Positions 14,018-24,745 of a stretch of 46,493 bases of DNA are shown one piece after another; positions within the stretch are counted from its first letter, which is position 1, and each line of letters begins with the position of its first letter. Made by a program: the position numbers and the translations under genes. The stretch spans positions 1 through 46,493 of IMG/VR virus record IMGVR_UViG_3300020214_002430; one strand, given 5' to 3'. Source of the DNA: a virus. Under the pieces are notes generated by a model, which searched no databases, was not told where the DNA came from, and was given only the letters and a program-made list of their open reading frames with translations.

Positions 14018-16944
14018 GTTTTCGTTTCTCCAATTACAACTTCATGTATTGCATCTGATGAAAGAGGTTGATTTAAAGTGTCGTGAAATTCTTTTGCATT
14101 AGATATCAAACTTCCGTATAACGTTATATTGATGCTCCCAGTAGTTAGCTTAATATCATGTTGAATTTGATTCATGGTATAAGGATCTGGGGCTTCTGTT
14201 GATAATAAAAATGGCCTTGATTTCGATATTGACAACACTAACTTATCATTAGGAAACAAAAGATATGGCGAAGGATTTGCTTTTTGTTTTTGTATAACAT
14301 GCGTCATTATCACTACGGGATAGCCTGCAAAATCTTGAATAATTGCTTCTACGTCTTCAGGAACTCCTTCGCCAACAGGTCCTGATGACCCATGATTTAA
14401 ACGTACAATCGATCCACTGTATAAGTAAAAAGGATTGTCATACTCATCAGGATTGGAATTTTTTCTTGATTGCGAAGTGATATATTCTTTTCCTAACATC
14501 GATCTTCCTGAGGGTTCAAATCCTATTGCTGATCTTGAAAAGTTATTAACGTTTATGAGAACCGTTTGCTTACATCCTTCTTCTGCCTCACTGGGAAGAG
14601 CTGGTGATGTAGTGCTATAGAAGTCTTGAATTTTTCCTGTCTTATCTAACGTAAAAGTTGGAGACTTAAACATTTTAGTCGTTGCTGAAATTCTATTCGT
14701 GGGATAAGAAGAAGGATCTTGATCGATAAACGCAGAATCTCTTACTAAAACCCCATTTGAAATTGCTGCAGTGCATTTAAATTTTGCGCTTCCGGTAAAG
14801 AAATAGTTATTTCCTTTAACTACGCCTGAAGGAGTTCCATATGCTAAAAACCCCCTGGGTGAGGCCTGATATACGTCTTGTGTTGAAATTATTGTTCCTC
14901 CATAATATGAACTTCCATATAACATTTGGAAATACGCAATTTTTGCGCTATTGTCTTCATCATGAGTTACAGTTCCACTTAATATTAGATCTCTTCTATA
15001 TTTAGTTTTTCCTAGAGGTATTTGATTGTATAGAGCAAATGTAAGACCTGGCCCACCGATGTCGAACGTAGCTCCATCTCCAAAGTTCAAGTATGCTGGA
15101 TGTCCTGGAGCTCCTGGTATGATACACTGCGTCCTGTCATAAAACCACCCTGGTCCTGCTTCGATGGGTATTTCTATTACGGCTTTTTCTAATAAGAAAG
15201 GTTGATTAATCGGTATGGTTATTGTTTCATCATTTACAGCATCATATTCTTGATTTACCTGAACAGACTTTGGATAACGTTTAATCATCATTTCAATTTC
15301 TGATTGCCTATTTAGATACTGATTAAACGTTACATCAGTTCCTGATGCGCCATCGTCTAGAGAACCTGAAGCTACGCAAAATCCAAATGCGTTAAATCCT
15401 CTATCTACTTCTGTCATTTTATAGTTTGAAGGATAATGGTAATGATCAGCAATGTCAAATCCTGTTTTAAATGAAGACGTAGGATACTGCCACCTTCCAG
15501 TTTTGTTATTGAAATAGTATATGCTAGACGATGCTCCAAACATTGTAGTCTTGTGATCTACCCTGTAAGATAATCTAATTTGAGTTTTTGATTTTAATGG
15601 ACTAGTAAATCCTTCTCCTACGTCTCGAACAGATGATCCGACAGTGAAAAAAGAATCAGCTTCTGATCCTGGATCATTTTCGAAAAGTTTATTTTCCGTG
15701 AAAGGAGAAATATAGTTTTTAGAATTATCTTCAAGAAAATCCTGGACCAACGATTTGTTTACTGATCCTGTTGTTACGATATCTTCAGAAAATAAATTTT
15801 GGTTTCCTGTTTCAGAAAAGAGTGTTGATGCGTAAAATCTTGGTAAAGTTGTTGGATAGTTTATGTCGTTTCTTGTGACATAATTAATAGATTTTCTATC
15901 ATCAAATATAGAACTATCATTTCCTGGTCTCGAAGAATCACCAGTTCTAGAAACTGTTGGTAAAGATATCTTAGAATCCTTATCTTTTAATTCTAGTTTC
16001 GGTAAAATTTTTCTTCTATTAAGAGGAGGCTGAAATGTAAAAATTGCACCGGAGTTTGTTTGCCCAGGCCAATGAGTTTCAGGCTTTAATCCAACACCAT
16101 AAGGTACAGTGTATCCATCTGCTGTATCAGAGTATGAAGAATTATAAATCGCACCTCCGAGTGAATACTTCTTTCTTAAAGAAGATTCATACCCCAATTC
16201 ATAAGAAAAATCTCTAAATCTCCACGTACCTCCAGGCATGAAGATTCCTATCGTTGCATCTTCATTTGCAGTTGTAGACCCTATAGAGTTTCTTTGAGCA
16301 TATCTGTATTCAATTTTTCCATTTTCGTATAAAACAAATTCAAAGTTTAAAACGCTATTAGGAATTAAATAATCAGATACACAATTCCACCGAATTATTA
16401 ATCTTTGTCCTTGAGAAGAATTTTTTTCAATAAAATATTGAACTCCATACTTTCTAGGATTAACTCTTTTATCAGGTTGGTTTATCCCTTTTTCGTATAA
16501 TTCTATTTGTTGTGCAGTTAATCCCAAACTTTGTGGTGAAGAATATGTGTTTAATAAATCATCATACCAAACAGCAAATAACGCGTGGTTTCTTGTGAAC
16601 AACGAATTGATTCTTGAATTGCTGTATGTATTTACCATTACATCAGCAACGATTGTACCATTTGGTGTTCCAGCTGGAGTTGTGGGATCTACAAGCAATA
16701 CCCATCCATTAGTTGAAACCATGAATTTATGATATGTTGTACCATCAATTTGAAAAGGAAACCCGATGTTCAATGGGTCGCTTGTATCGTCATCATTTCC
16801 GCTAGTTCCAGGAGGTCCGGGTACCTGTGAAAATTTTTCTTGAGGAACTCTAGTTAATCCTAAATCATTGTTGATTGATAACGTTAAAATATAACTTTCG
16901 AAAGTTCTAGAAGGAGCTGATCGTAAAGATTTTGGCGATGGCAT
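14014..16944 (-). CDS. Large virion structural protein with nidogen-like N-terminal domain
   Basis: This 976-residue protein starts one base inside the preceding stop. Residues 55-245 resemble an extracellular nidogen-like/adhesive beta domain: IGFPFQIDGTTYHKFMVSTN, GWVLL, LFAVWYDDL, RLIIRWNC and LNFEFVLYENGKIEYRY. The rest is repetitive beta-rich sequence with Ser/Thr linkers and many aromatic residues. The C-terminal part has HDIKLTTGSINITLYGSL. Adhesive domains on baseplate proteins usually contact the host surface or other fibres. No enzymatic motif was found. Confidence 0.65.
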   Translation of the reverse strand: MPSPKSLRSAPSRTFESYILTLSINNDLGLTRVPQEKFSQVPGPPGTSGNDDDTSDPLNIGFPFQIDGTTYHKFMVSTNGWVLLVDPTTPAGTPNGTIVADVMVNTYSNSRINSLFTRNHALFAVWYDDLLNTYSSPQSLGLTAQQIELYEKGINQPDKRVNPRKYGVQYFIEKNSSQGQRLIIRWNCVSDYLIPNSVLNFEFVLYENGKIEYRYAQRNSIGSTTANEDATIGIFMPGGTWRFRDFSYELGYESSLRKKYSLGGAIYNSSYSDTADGYTVPYGVGLKPETHWPGQTNSGAIFTFQPPLNRRKILPKLELKDKDSKISLPTVSRTGDSSRPGNDSSIFDDRKSINYVTRNDINYPTTLPRFYASTLFSETGNQNLFSEDIVTTGSVNKSLVQDFLEDNSKNYISPFTENKLFENDPGSEADSFFTVGSSVRDVGEGFTSPLKSKTQIRLSYRVDHKTTMFGASSSIYYFNNKTGRWQYPTSSFKTGFDIADHYHYPSNYKMTEVDRGFNAFGFCVASGSLDDGASGTDVTFNQYLNRQSEIEMMIKRYPKSVQVNQEYDAVNDETITIPINQPFLLEKAVIEIPIEAGPGWFYDRTQCIIPGAPGHPAYLNFGDGATFDIGGPGLTFALYNQIPLGKTKYRRDLILSGTVTHDEDNSAKIAYFQMLYGSSYYGGTIISTQDVYQASPRGFLAYGTPSGVVKGNNYFFTGSAKFKCTAAISNGVLVRDSAFIDQDPSSYPTNRISATTKMFKSPTFTLDKTGKIQDFYSTTSPALPSEAEEGCKQTVLINVNNFSRSAIGFEPSGRSMLGKEYITSQSRKNSNPDEYDNPFYLYSGSIVRLNHGSSGPVGEGVPEDVEAIIQDFAGYPVVIMTHVIQKQKANPSPYLLFPNDKLVLSISKSRPFLLSTEAPDPYTMNQIQHDIKLTTGSINITLYGSLISNAKEFHDTLNQPLSSDAIHEVVIGETKT

Positions 16945-17849
16945 CAGTAACCTAAGCCTCCGAATGCCAATGAATCAGTCCCTTTTGTTGTAACATCATC
17001 ATACATCCATCCGCATGTTGCAGAAATTTCATTTTCAGAAATATAGTTTTCTGTAGACCCTATCAATTTTAAAGCTTTATCAAGCATATCTGAAGGTAAG
17101 TTTGTTGATAATTGTACCTTATTTGAAGAATCATTAAAAGGATTTATGTAAGTTTTATCATCATTAAAATACACCATAGTAGGAACTTTTTTTGCTGTTC
17201 CCATCATGTCTATTAAATCTAACCACGGTTGAATTTTATGATTTTCTACCTTCAATTTAACATTAAGAATTTTGCTTGATGCTGTCGTTATATCTGAATT
17301 TCCATCCATTAACATTCCTTTAATTGAATGAGCCTCGAATGGAACATCTATGCTATATAAGGCTGCAACAGCTCTGATAGTTAACGGTTCTATGACACCA
17401 TTAAAGTTATAATTTTCTGTTTCATCGCTATCATGAGTAACCAACGGATAAGTTATTGTTTGCTCATAATTGATGTATTTTAAAGCATTAAAATATTCAG
17501 TTTCCTGAAAATGGTTTTGGCGTAAAAAGTTCCGGTCTACTCCATATAAATTTTTTCTTATGACGTGTCCTGGTTCACCAGCATGAATTCTTATAGAATT
17601 TCCAGCATAAAAATGCGAGTATTGAGTTATTTCGACTCCTTGACGAAATCCATCTATCAATTTTGTATCCATCGATCCTGTGATGAAATACTGATTAGAG
17701 TTTGAATTTTTTATTTTTTCATTTAAATCGATACCAGGACTATCATCAAAAAATAAAACATCTTTTTTAGGCAAATAGTTGAAAAAAAATGCTTCATTTT
17801 TTTTAGGAGTTAATAGTTGATTAGCTCGATTTAATATTTGTTTAGACAT
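16944..17849 (-). CDS. Virion structural protein, function unknown
   Basis: This 301-residue soluble protein shows no recognised family. It has Phe/Tyr-rich N-terminal sequence (NEAFFFNYLPKKD), a long mixed alpha/beta body and a Gly-rich ending (FGGLGY). A TLK-like helical segment (LPSDMLDKALKLIG) lies near 265. It is flanked on both sides by large structural proteins on the same strand, with a 21-base gap after the gp7-like gene and a one-base overlap with the next. This supports a baseplate or tail role. Confidence 0.6.
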   Translation of the reverse strand: MSKQILNRANQLLTPKKNEAFFFNYLPKKDVLFFDDSPGIDLNEKIKNSNSNQYFITGSMDTKLIDGFRQGVEITQYSHFYAGNSIRIHAGEPGHVIRKNLYGVDRNFLRQNHFQETEYFNALKYINYEQTITYPLVTHDSDETENYNFNGVIEPLTIRAVAALYSIDVPFEAHSIKGMLMDGNSDITTASSKILNVKLKVENHKIQPWLDLIDMMGTAKKVPTMVYFNDDKTYINPFNDSSNKVQLSTNLPSDMLDKALKLIGSTENYISENEISATCGWMYDDVTTKGTDSLAFGGLGY

Positions 17850-17870
17850 AAAAATTATGTATGAATTTAT

Positions 17871-20800
17871 TCAACTTCCCATACCCGAATCAAATTGAGT
17901 TTTTCTGCTATTTGATGAAATAAAATAGTTGTTTGCAAACTTATACTCGAATTTATGTCTTTCTAACATGTGAGATTCAACTAAAAAGTTTGTTCCTTTA
18001 AAGACTGTTTTTCTTGGAATTAACTGTTCAATAAAAGAACCTATCGAAACATCAAACCAACTGTAAAATTCAAAAAATGCTTTAAAGTTAAGTTTATTTT
18101 TTAGTTTATTGAAGTAAACCATTCTTATTTTTTCTAGATCTGGATAATCTAAAGAAAACATTAGTTCTGGTTTTCCTAGATAGTTTTGCATAGAGTCGAA
18201 TGTAGAAAACATGTTTATTATGTCTTTATTTAATGCATCTACTAAAGAAAAATCTATAGAAAATCTTGGATCATCTATTGGTGATTCTGATCTAGCGATT
18301 TCATAAACGGGGGTTTTTTGTGACCATGGATTTCTGTCTATCAAGTCTTCGCTTTGATATCCTCTGACTCTTATTTTTTCATTAATTATCAATTCATCAA
18401 AATAAGGAGAAAGATGCGAATATAGAATTATTTCTGGGGTTATGCAATTTAAATCATTAGGAAACCCGTTTCCTAAAAGATGCATCTTATTCTCACTAAA
18501 GTCTATAAACGTTATATTACCGTTGATGTTAGCTTTTTTATCTTCTTGTTTTGACAAAGAATCTAAACGTAGTCTTTCAAAAGATCCTGTTGCTATTTTT
18601 TCATAGTTAAAGTTTTTTAATGGATCATCAACACCTAAAGATTGATAGTTTTTTACGTGCTCAATCCATTCATCTTCTTCAAACGGCTTTGACCAAAATC
18701 TAAGCTTCATTGCTCGACCATCAAATATAGTTTGGCGAGCTGAATCATCAAAAACTTTTGTTGTATTATTCAAAAACCTATAAGAAGTTGATGAACCAGC
18801 AGGTATAGATTGATTTGTTCCTAAACAAATAAAAGATCCTGATTCATTAGTTTTATGAACAAGATCTAAAGATCTAAATGTATTTGAGTTTAATGGAGAT
18901 GAAGATCCTGTGAGCTCATAAAAATATGATGAAGTCATTAAAACGTGACTTATTTCTCCATTGTTTTGTAACCCAGCCCGCAAAAAATAAGAAGATGTTG
19001 TGATTGATCCAAATGAATCATTTCTTTTACATCCGAAAGAAATATTCCATAAGTCACCACCAAATATTGCGTCTTTTGGAAGATCCAAAGACATTTTTAA
19101 AACTGGAGCGTCAAAATCATTTCCTGGTCTTAAGAATAAAGATACTTTTGGTGTCGTTTCATCATAATATCCTAGAAGGTTAGCAGTCAATCCTGGATTT
19201 TGTATTCCGGAACCTGTTACACACAGTCTTGCTAAAGACTGTGTTAATGAATTCAACTTGATGATATTTAAATTATATTTGTAAGAACATTCAAATGTCC
19301 ATGATCCAGACGTGAATAATCCATCATTTAAAGACGTAGATATTCCATGAGGATAATAATCTTTTTTATTTACAAAGCTTCCTTCTGGATAAGGGTACCC
19401 TGTTTCAGTTCTAGAAGAAGATAGGAATGTAGATGTAACAAAAGATCCTGCAAAAAAGTTAACAATACCAGCTACGTCAGATTTTGATTCTCTAGACGAA
19501 AGAATGCTTCTATAATTTGAACCGCCATATTCTCTAAATCGTATGCTAGAATCTGGGTCTATTCCTACTGAACGAAGAAAAGCTTTTATGCTATGTTGCG
19601 TTCCTTTTGAACGAACGACTGATGGCAAGTTTATTAAAATTCTTCTTAATATTTCATGCTGAACCGATTGAAGAGACAAATTTTCATTTCCTTTTATCAA
19701 AGGATCTATATTTTCAGTTGAAACATACTGTTCTATCGTTGATGAAGTAAAAAGGGGAGGTATGAAAAAACCGTAATGTTTTGCAATATCGAACAAAAGG
19801 TTATTGGGAATGCTTTTGTTTAAATCGTAATCTACTGTTTTTAAAGCACTAAATGAATCTAAAAATAATTTAATTTCATCAAAAAACTTTGCCCAAATAT
19901 ATAAAAGAGAAAGCATTACTTGAACGTTATTTAATTCTCCTTGACCGGGTATCCCATTTCCGCCATATGGAGTTCGATCATTTTGATCTTCTGACACTAA
20001 TCCTTCAGAAGCGCTTCCTTCCAGCAAATAATGTTTGGGAATAAGTTTAGTGATAATATTAGGGTTTTCTTCATCATAGCTAGAAGCGCTAGTCAATAGT
20101 TGTAAATTTAAAGCTATTACATCTTCATGCGCAGGAAAAAGGATGGGTGACAAGCTATGTTTTTCATATATCATGTTGCTGTCAACATCATCTTCTGCAT
20201 TCTGTCTCAAACTTCCAGTGAAATTTGAAATGTATGAATGTAATGCATTTCCTGAGCTATCTAAGACTATTGAATTTACTAAATCGCTTGAGACAGGAGA
20301 TAATGGCGGAGGTGGTTCATTAAATTTATAATACAACTTTAAGTCATCAGAAGAATAGATAGATTTTTTAGCATAAGACTTCATCTGTTCAATTGATCGA
20401 ACAGAATGAAATATTCTAAGCTCATCAATGCTTCCAGATAACGTTTGTTGAGGTGTAATTGTAGATCCTAAGACTTTATAACTTGAGCCGCTTCCTACTA
20501 ATAGATCTGAATAACTTATCATTAGATCATTAATTTTTGCTTGGGTTGCAGACGTAGCTACTAATGATTCTTTATTATAGATTTTTAAATTATGGAATGC
20601 AGAGTCTCTATCAAGTATAAAACATAAATGATTAAATTCACCTTTGTTTATATTTGTCGACACAGACATGCTTGAAGATCCAGAAAATACATCAAAAACT
20701 GTCTGTACTATAGAAGTTGATACTGTCGAGTTTAAACGTATAGAAAATCCATGATTGTCATCAGGATTAATTTTTTGTAATATAACCTGGGTTCCATTGG

Positions 20801-21353
20801 TTGCAATTTCAGGAATTTTTAATTGCATTTCTATGCTTAAAGATTTATTGTTTTCAGGATTTATTATAGATGATTCTGCGGTTGCATTTGGGCTTAGCCC
20901 TGGGAATAATGACCCTGGTATATCTTTTATTTTTATGTACGTTCCTTTAGTCGGCAACGTTTCTATTAATTGAGTTCCTGAGAAATGTAGCTGTCCTTTA
21001 AACTTTGGAAAGTTATCAAAAACCCATTTGTCAAAACCTGTTAAATTAGAGAAAAAGTTTTCTATCTCTAAACGATTACCATCAAATGGAAATCCGTTGA
21101 TAATCTGTTCAAATGCTAAATTTACTTTAGCTTCTGCAGACATAAAAAACGTGTGATTTTCAAATCTTGACCAGTCAACATTCAACTGCTGAGTAGATTT
21201 TAGTCCTGTTCCTTCTATAGAATATCCGAAAGAATTTTGATTTTCTACATTTGATCCTGAAACGTCAGCATAAGTTAAAGATATCGATCTTCCATTTTGA
21301 AGAGCAGTCTTTAAGAATGAAGGGACATATTGCGATTGATTATAATTCGACAT
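17871..21353 (-). CDS. Giant baseplate wedge protein, gp7-like, with LamG/lectin-like domains
   Basis: This is a 1160-residue protein, matching T4 gp7 in size and in its place shortly after gp6. Residues about 135-330 look like a concanavalin/LamG fold (SLSIEMQLKIP, NHGFSIRLNS, FNHLCFILDR, LSGSIDELRIFHSVRSIEQM), followed by a DLKLYYKFNEPPPP linker. Around residue 580, LINLPSVVRSKGTQHSIKAF and FREYGGS form a segment I associate with large myovirus wedge proteins. A second lectin-like domain follows at roughly 650-830. The last 150 residues are helical. The lectin-like modules suggest glycan contact during adsorption. The gp7 assignment rests on size and order as well as motifs. Confidence 0.62.
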   Translation of the reverse strand: MSNYNQSQYVPSFLKTALQNGRSISLTYADVSGSNVENQNSFGYSIEGTGLKSTQQLNVDWSRFENHTFFMSAEAKVNLAFEQIINGFPFDGNRLEIENFFSNLTGFDKWVFDNFPKFKGQLHFSGTQLIETLPTKGTYIKIKDIPGSLFPGLSPNATAESSIINPENNKSLSIEMQLKIPEIATNGTQVILQKINPDDNHGFSIRLNSTVSTSIVQTVFDVFSGSSSMSVSTNINKGEFNHLCFILDRDSAFHNLKIYNKESLVATSATQAKINDLMISYSDLLVGSGSSYKVLGSTITPQQTLSGSIDELRIFHSVRSIEQMKSYAKKSIYSSDDLKLYYKFNEPPPPLSPVSSDLVNSIVLDSSGNALHSYISNFTGSLRQNAEDDVDSNMIYEKHSLSPILFPAHEDVIALNLQLLTSASSYDEENPNIITKLIPKHYLLEGSASEGLVSEDQNDRTPYGGNGIPGQGELNNVQVMLSLLYIWAKFFDEIKLFLDSFSALKTVDYDLNKSIPNNLLFDIAKHYGFFIPPLFTSSTIEQYVSTENIDPLIKGNENLSLQSVQHEILRRILINLPSVVRSKGTQHSIKAFLRSVGIDPDSSIRFREYGGSNYRSILSSRESKSDVAGIVNFFAGSFVTSTFLSSSRTETGYPYPEGSFVNKKDYYPHGISTSLNDGLFTSGSWTFECSYKYNLNIIKLNSLTQSLARLCVTGSGIQNPGLTANLLGYYDETTPKVSLFLRPGNDFDAPVLKMSLDLPKDAIFGGDLWNISFGCKRNDSFGSITTSSYFLRAGLQNNGEISHVLMTSSYFYELTGSSSPLNSNTFRSLDLVHKTNESGSFICLGTNQSIPAGSSTSYRFLNNTTKVFDDSARQTIFDGRAMKLRFWSKPFEEDEWIEHVKNYQSLGVDDPLKNFNYEKIATGSFERLRLDSLSKQEDKKANINGNITFIDFSENKMHLLGNGFPNDLNCITPEIILYSHLSPYFDELIINEKIRVRGYQSEDLIDRNPWSQKTPVYEIARSESPIDDPRFSIDFSLVDALNKDIINMFSTFDSMQNYLGKPELMFSLDYPDLEKIRMVYFNKLKNKLNFKAFFEFYSWFDVSIGSFIEQLIPRKTVFKGTNFLVESHMLERHKFEYKFANNYFISSNSRKTQFDSGMGS

Positions 21354-21355
21354 TT

Positions 21356-22900
21356 TTAAACGACCTGAGTATCGCTAACTTTAAAAACGTTTGAAACCGA
21401 TTTAAACGTTTTCTTTGTTCCACCTAAAACCAGCATGACGTCTATTACATAACTTCTTTCTTTTAAAAGATTAGAAACGTCTAAATTGAAATACATCCCA
21501 TCAAAATCGCTACTAATCCTTGTTGATCCATGCTTTTCATCAAAAGATAAAATTATTTCATTCGTTAAAACATCTCTAACTTGATAATACGCTTTTCTTA
21601 TGACGATGCCAGATAATTCTATCGGTCTTTTTACTAATTTGATTATAGGTGATGTGTGATCAAATATGTTGACCCTAACAAAAACTTTTTCATCTGTTCT
21701 GTGCAAATTTTGCAGACCAGAAGTGCTAATAACATAATTCTTAAAGTCTATTGCAGAATTAGATCTTTGTGCTGGATAGACAATCAATTTGCTTCCAGTA
21801 AAGTATGGTATTGATTCATCAAGAGACAACCACACAGGAGTAAACGTCACAGAACCTGAATGTTGCAACTCTTTATATAAAGTTTGATTTGTTTGTGATA
21901 TCGTAAAAGATGCAGAATATATTCCTGGATAATAATTTAAACCATCGAAATATTGAGATCCAGTAAATATTAAAGAATAGCTACCATTTCCTGATACCGC
22001 AGTAACAAGTTTTAATAATAAACTATTTGATCCCGTTATTTCCGTAGAGGATGACCCGCTAGCTATATTTGCAGGTTCTCCATGAAGATAATTTCTTAAG
22101 AATATCGTAGAATGTTGATCAAATCTTAAATTTTGAGAATCGTCTTGAATAGAATCATCATATTTAATGATTAACTGAGGATGCTTTGTTGAGTCATAAG
22201 CAGTTCTACTAGAAAATCTTTTTACAAAGTAAGAATATGAATCATTTTCAAGAGATGGTTTTAATGATAATCTAAATCCTCTATCTGGAAGGATTCCAGC
22301 TAAAGTTGCAGAGATGATTTTGGTCACGTCAACATTCAGGTCTTCTTCTCCTGTAGAAAAATGTTGAGAAACTTCAAAACTAGCTACGCCTAAATTAGCT
22401 GATGCAGTTATGTAATCACAAATTTCTTCTGCTCCTCCACCTTTTCCTGATCCGGAAATTTCCCAACTTACACCGCGTGATGCGGAAGCAAAATTGCACG
22501 AATCATAATCAGAATAATAAACTACGTCTCTTCCGACTCCTTCATCAAAAGATTTTGACATAGGAAATACAGAAACATCAAAATTTGAAGGCGTAGTTTG
22601 ACCTCCATAAACGTCAAAAAGTTTTAATGTGCAATTAAAAGTATCATGATTAATGTTTATAGAGTTTGAATAAATTAAATCCCTTACAGGTTGTAAGTCA
22701 AAATGAATCAACAATCTACTTAATTCTAGGGTTGGTAGATTTGTGTCATTATTTGCAAATGTGACTCCATAAAGTTTAAATAAATCTAAAGTTCCGGCGG
22801 CGCCGATGTTAGATCCTGTTCTAAAAGAACCTGAACTTGCTATTTTTATAAATCTATTCGTTATGTACGAATCTTTATCTGCTTTCAATATCTTATACAT
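21356..22900 (-). CDS. Virion structural protein, DNRLRE-like beta domain, baseplate associated
   Basis: This is a 514-residue protein between gp6 (ends 22903) and the gp7-like gene. The N-terminal 250 residues follow a DNRLRE/disaggregatase-like pattern: KADKDSYI at the start, SNIGAAGTLDLFKLYG (with Arg before), ELSRLLIHFDL, LKLFDVYGG, VFPMSKSFDEGVGRDVVYY. A closing RLSLKP, then HPQLIIKYDD, follows. The second half contains Ig-like strand repeats rich in Ser and Thr. No catalytic motif is visible. Position and composition support a role linking the wedge or a fibre. Confidence 0.68.
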   Translation of the reverse strand: MYKILKADKDSYITNRFIKIASSGSFRTGSNIGAAGTLDLFKLYGVTFANNDTNLPTLELSRLLIHFDLQPVRDLIYSNSININHDTFNCTLKLFDVYGGQTTPSNFDVSVFPMSKSFDEGVGRDVVYYSDYDSCNFASASRGVSWEISGSGKGGGAEEICDYITASANLGVASFEVSQHFSTGEEDLNVDVTKIISATLAGILPDRGFRLSLKPSLENDSYSYFVKRFSSRTAYDSTKHPQLIIKYDDSIQDDSQNLRFDQHSTIFLRNYLHGEPANIASGSSSTEITGSNSLLLKLVTAVSGNGSYSLIFTGSQYFDGLNYYPGIYSASFTISQTNQTLYKELQHSGSVTFTPVWLSLDESIPYFTGSKLIVYPAQRSNSAIDFKNYVISTSGLQNLHRTDEKVFVRVNIFDHTSPIIKLVKRPIELSGIVIRKAYYQVRDVLTNEIILSFDEKHGSTRISSDFDGMYFNLDVSNLLKERSYVIDVMLVLGGTKKTFKSVSNVFKVSDTQVV

Positions 22901-22902
22901 GG

Positions 22903-24744
22903 TTACAAAGCAGTCCTTCCTATAACATCAAATTCAGGATATTTAAACTCAAAAATTCCTCCTTCTGGAGGATATAACAAACCTTTTCTTATATTATTTT
23001 TTATATCGTAGCTAGCGTCGCTGTATTGTCGTCCATTGACAATACCATTTACGCTTCTAAATTCCATGTTTGTTACTGATATAACTCCGGTCGTAGTATA
23101 AATTATATTTTGAACATCAGACAAAATTATTGGTTGGTCAATATAGAATTTAGTTACATTAAACTGGTTTACTAATGAACTAATGATTTGTTGCAATACG
23201 ATCTGCTGATTTATAGATGGATCAATTAATACGTCAAATTGAAAAGATAAATTGATTATTTTTACGTCTAAAACATCAATAGCGTCTGTAATCAAACGAT
23301 AAGGTGCTAAATATTTTCTTATGTTTTCTTTTAAAGTATCTTGAGCATGTATCAATCTAGATGAAGAATCTCTACAAATTATAAAAAGTTGCGTTGATAG
23401 CGGATTCGTCGGATTTGATCTTACAGCTGCTCTAAATGGCCGACCAAAATTAGATGGGATCGTATAGATTCTTGCTAGCAAATCTTCCCTTGTAACAATT
23501 CTTTCTTGAGAATTTCGTATAGACGGTATAAGGGACTTTAACTCATTGATGCTAGGTGAATCTTCACCACCTGTTGCAGTTTTTTGATTTGTTACAGAAA
23601 AGCTTTTTCTTACAAAATTCATTATTTCCAACCTTGGATTTAATGGAAATTCCAAAGAAACTTGAGTTACAGTAGTAAGGTTGTTGGGAGGAATATTATG
23701 ACTTAATCCTCCTCCATATCGATAAGTAACTGACAATATCGAATTTGGAGAATAAACTCCTAAAGTCCTAGTTTTTAATAATTGCAAGGGATTTATTGAT
23801 GTTCTTGAGAACGTTTTTGAATAAGGAAACGATATTGCAAAATCTGAAGGGTCAGGTACTGCATCATCATCAATGTTAGCATCGTCTCCTCCTCCTAAAA
23901 TCAAAGTTGTAGATCTAGACCCTAAGTCTACAACGCTAACAAAACGATATGGAGCTGGCACAACTTTTAAAGAATCAGATATTTCGTTGTAATCGCTAGA
24001 TGTATTTACAACATTTTTGTAGACTATGTCTTCGGTTAAACTGCTTACTTCATAGTAAGCATTTCCTAAAGAATCATTTACTGTTAAAATATCAGTAACA
24101 TTATTTTGTGACAATGTGATTGTTTTAAATGGAGAAAATTTACCTAAATTAAATGATTCGGTTGTTTGAATTCCAGAAATGCATAAACCGTTTAATGCCA
24201 TTGTAAACGTATTAGGAGTTCCATTTTGGTTTAATTTTGAAACTTTAATCTCTGCGCTATAATTTCCATTAACGTCTTTTTTAGAGAAATCAACGTCTAC
24301 TAGAAGTATAAAATTAACTCCATTTATTGATGTAAAAATAGAATTTGTTTTTACTATGGGTAAAGAAATTGGATTTGGAACATACTTTTTTTCAACTTCT
24401 GATAATATCGCTGGTACTTCTATATAAAAAGTAGCGTCTACTGTTGCTGGTGATGCTCCCGTTATCGGAACACCTGCATTTCGAATAAGTTTTTCAATAT
24501 TTGAAGTTTCAATAGCAGTATCTGGATCTAGCTCATTATATTGATGATCCATGTAAAATGACATGACGTCTCCTGTATATGCTGCCATGTCAAGAAGTAA
24601 TCCGCCCAAAGAAGTTTCAGAAAAATCTTGTATTTTATCTGGATAATAAAGCCTAGCATATTGAACAAGATTTGCTCGCAAAGCATCGAAATCTTTTGCA
24701 AGATAACTTCTGTTTCTAAACTGTTTTAATGTTGTTTTTGCCAT
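22903..24744 (-). CDS. Baseplate wedge protein, gp6-like (baseplate J family)
   Basis: This 613-residue protein is close to T4 gp6 (660). The N-terminus matches gp6/J-type proteins: FRNRSYLAKDFDALRANL, YYPDKIQDF, GGLLLDMAAYTGDVMSFYMD at about 46-65, then NIEKLIRNAGVPITG. The middle has SIRNSQERIVTREDLLARI and a FGRPFRAAVRSNP stretch, both usual in this family before the C-terminal wedge-contact domain (LDVKIINLSFQFDVLIDP). gp6 forms the inner baseplate ring together with gp25, whose gene is immediately upstream (one-base gap). Confidence 0.85.
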   Translation of the reverse strand: MAKTTLKQFRNRSYLAKDFDALRANLVQYARLYYPDKIQDFSETSLGGLLLDMAAYTGDVMSFYMDHQYNELDPDTAIETSNIEKLIRNAGVPITGASPATVDATFYIEVPAILSEVEKKYVPNPISLPIVKTNSIFTSINGVNFILLVDVDFSKKDVNGNYSAEIKVSKLNQNGTPNTFTMALNGLCISGIQTTESFNLGKFSPFKTITLSQNNVTDILTVNDSLGNAYYEVSSLTEDIVYKNVVNTSSDYNEISDSLKVVPAPYRFVSVVDLGSRSTTLILGGGDDANIDDDAVPDPSDFAISFPYSKTFSRTSINPLQLLKTRTLGVYSPNSILSVTYRYGGGLSHNIPPNNLTTVTQVSLEFPLNPRLEIMNFVRKSFSVTNQKTATGGEDSPSINELKSLIPSIRNSQERIVTREDLLARIYTIPSNFGRPFRAAVRSNPTNPLSTQLFIICRDSSSRLIHAQDTLKENIRKYLAPYRLITDAIDVLDVKIINLSFQFDVLIDPSINQQIVLQQIISSLVNQFNVTKFYIDQPIILSDVQNIIYTTTGVISVTNMEFRSVNGIVNGRQYSDASYDIKNNIRKGLLYPPEGGIFEFKYPEFDVIGRTAL

Positions 24745-24745
24745 T

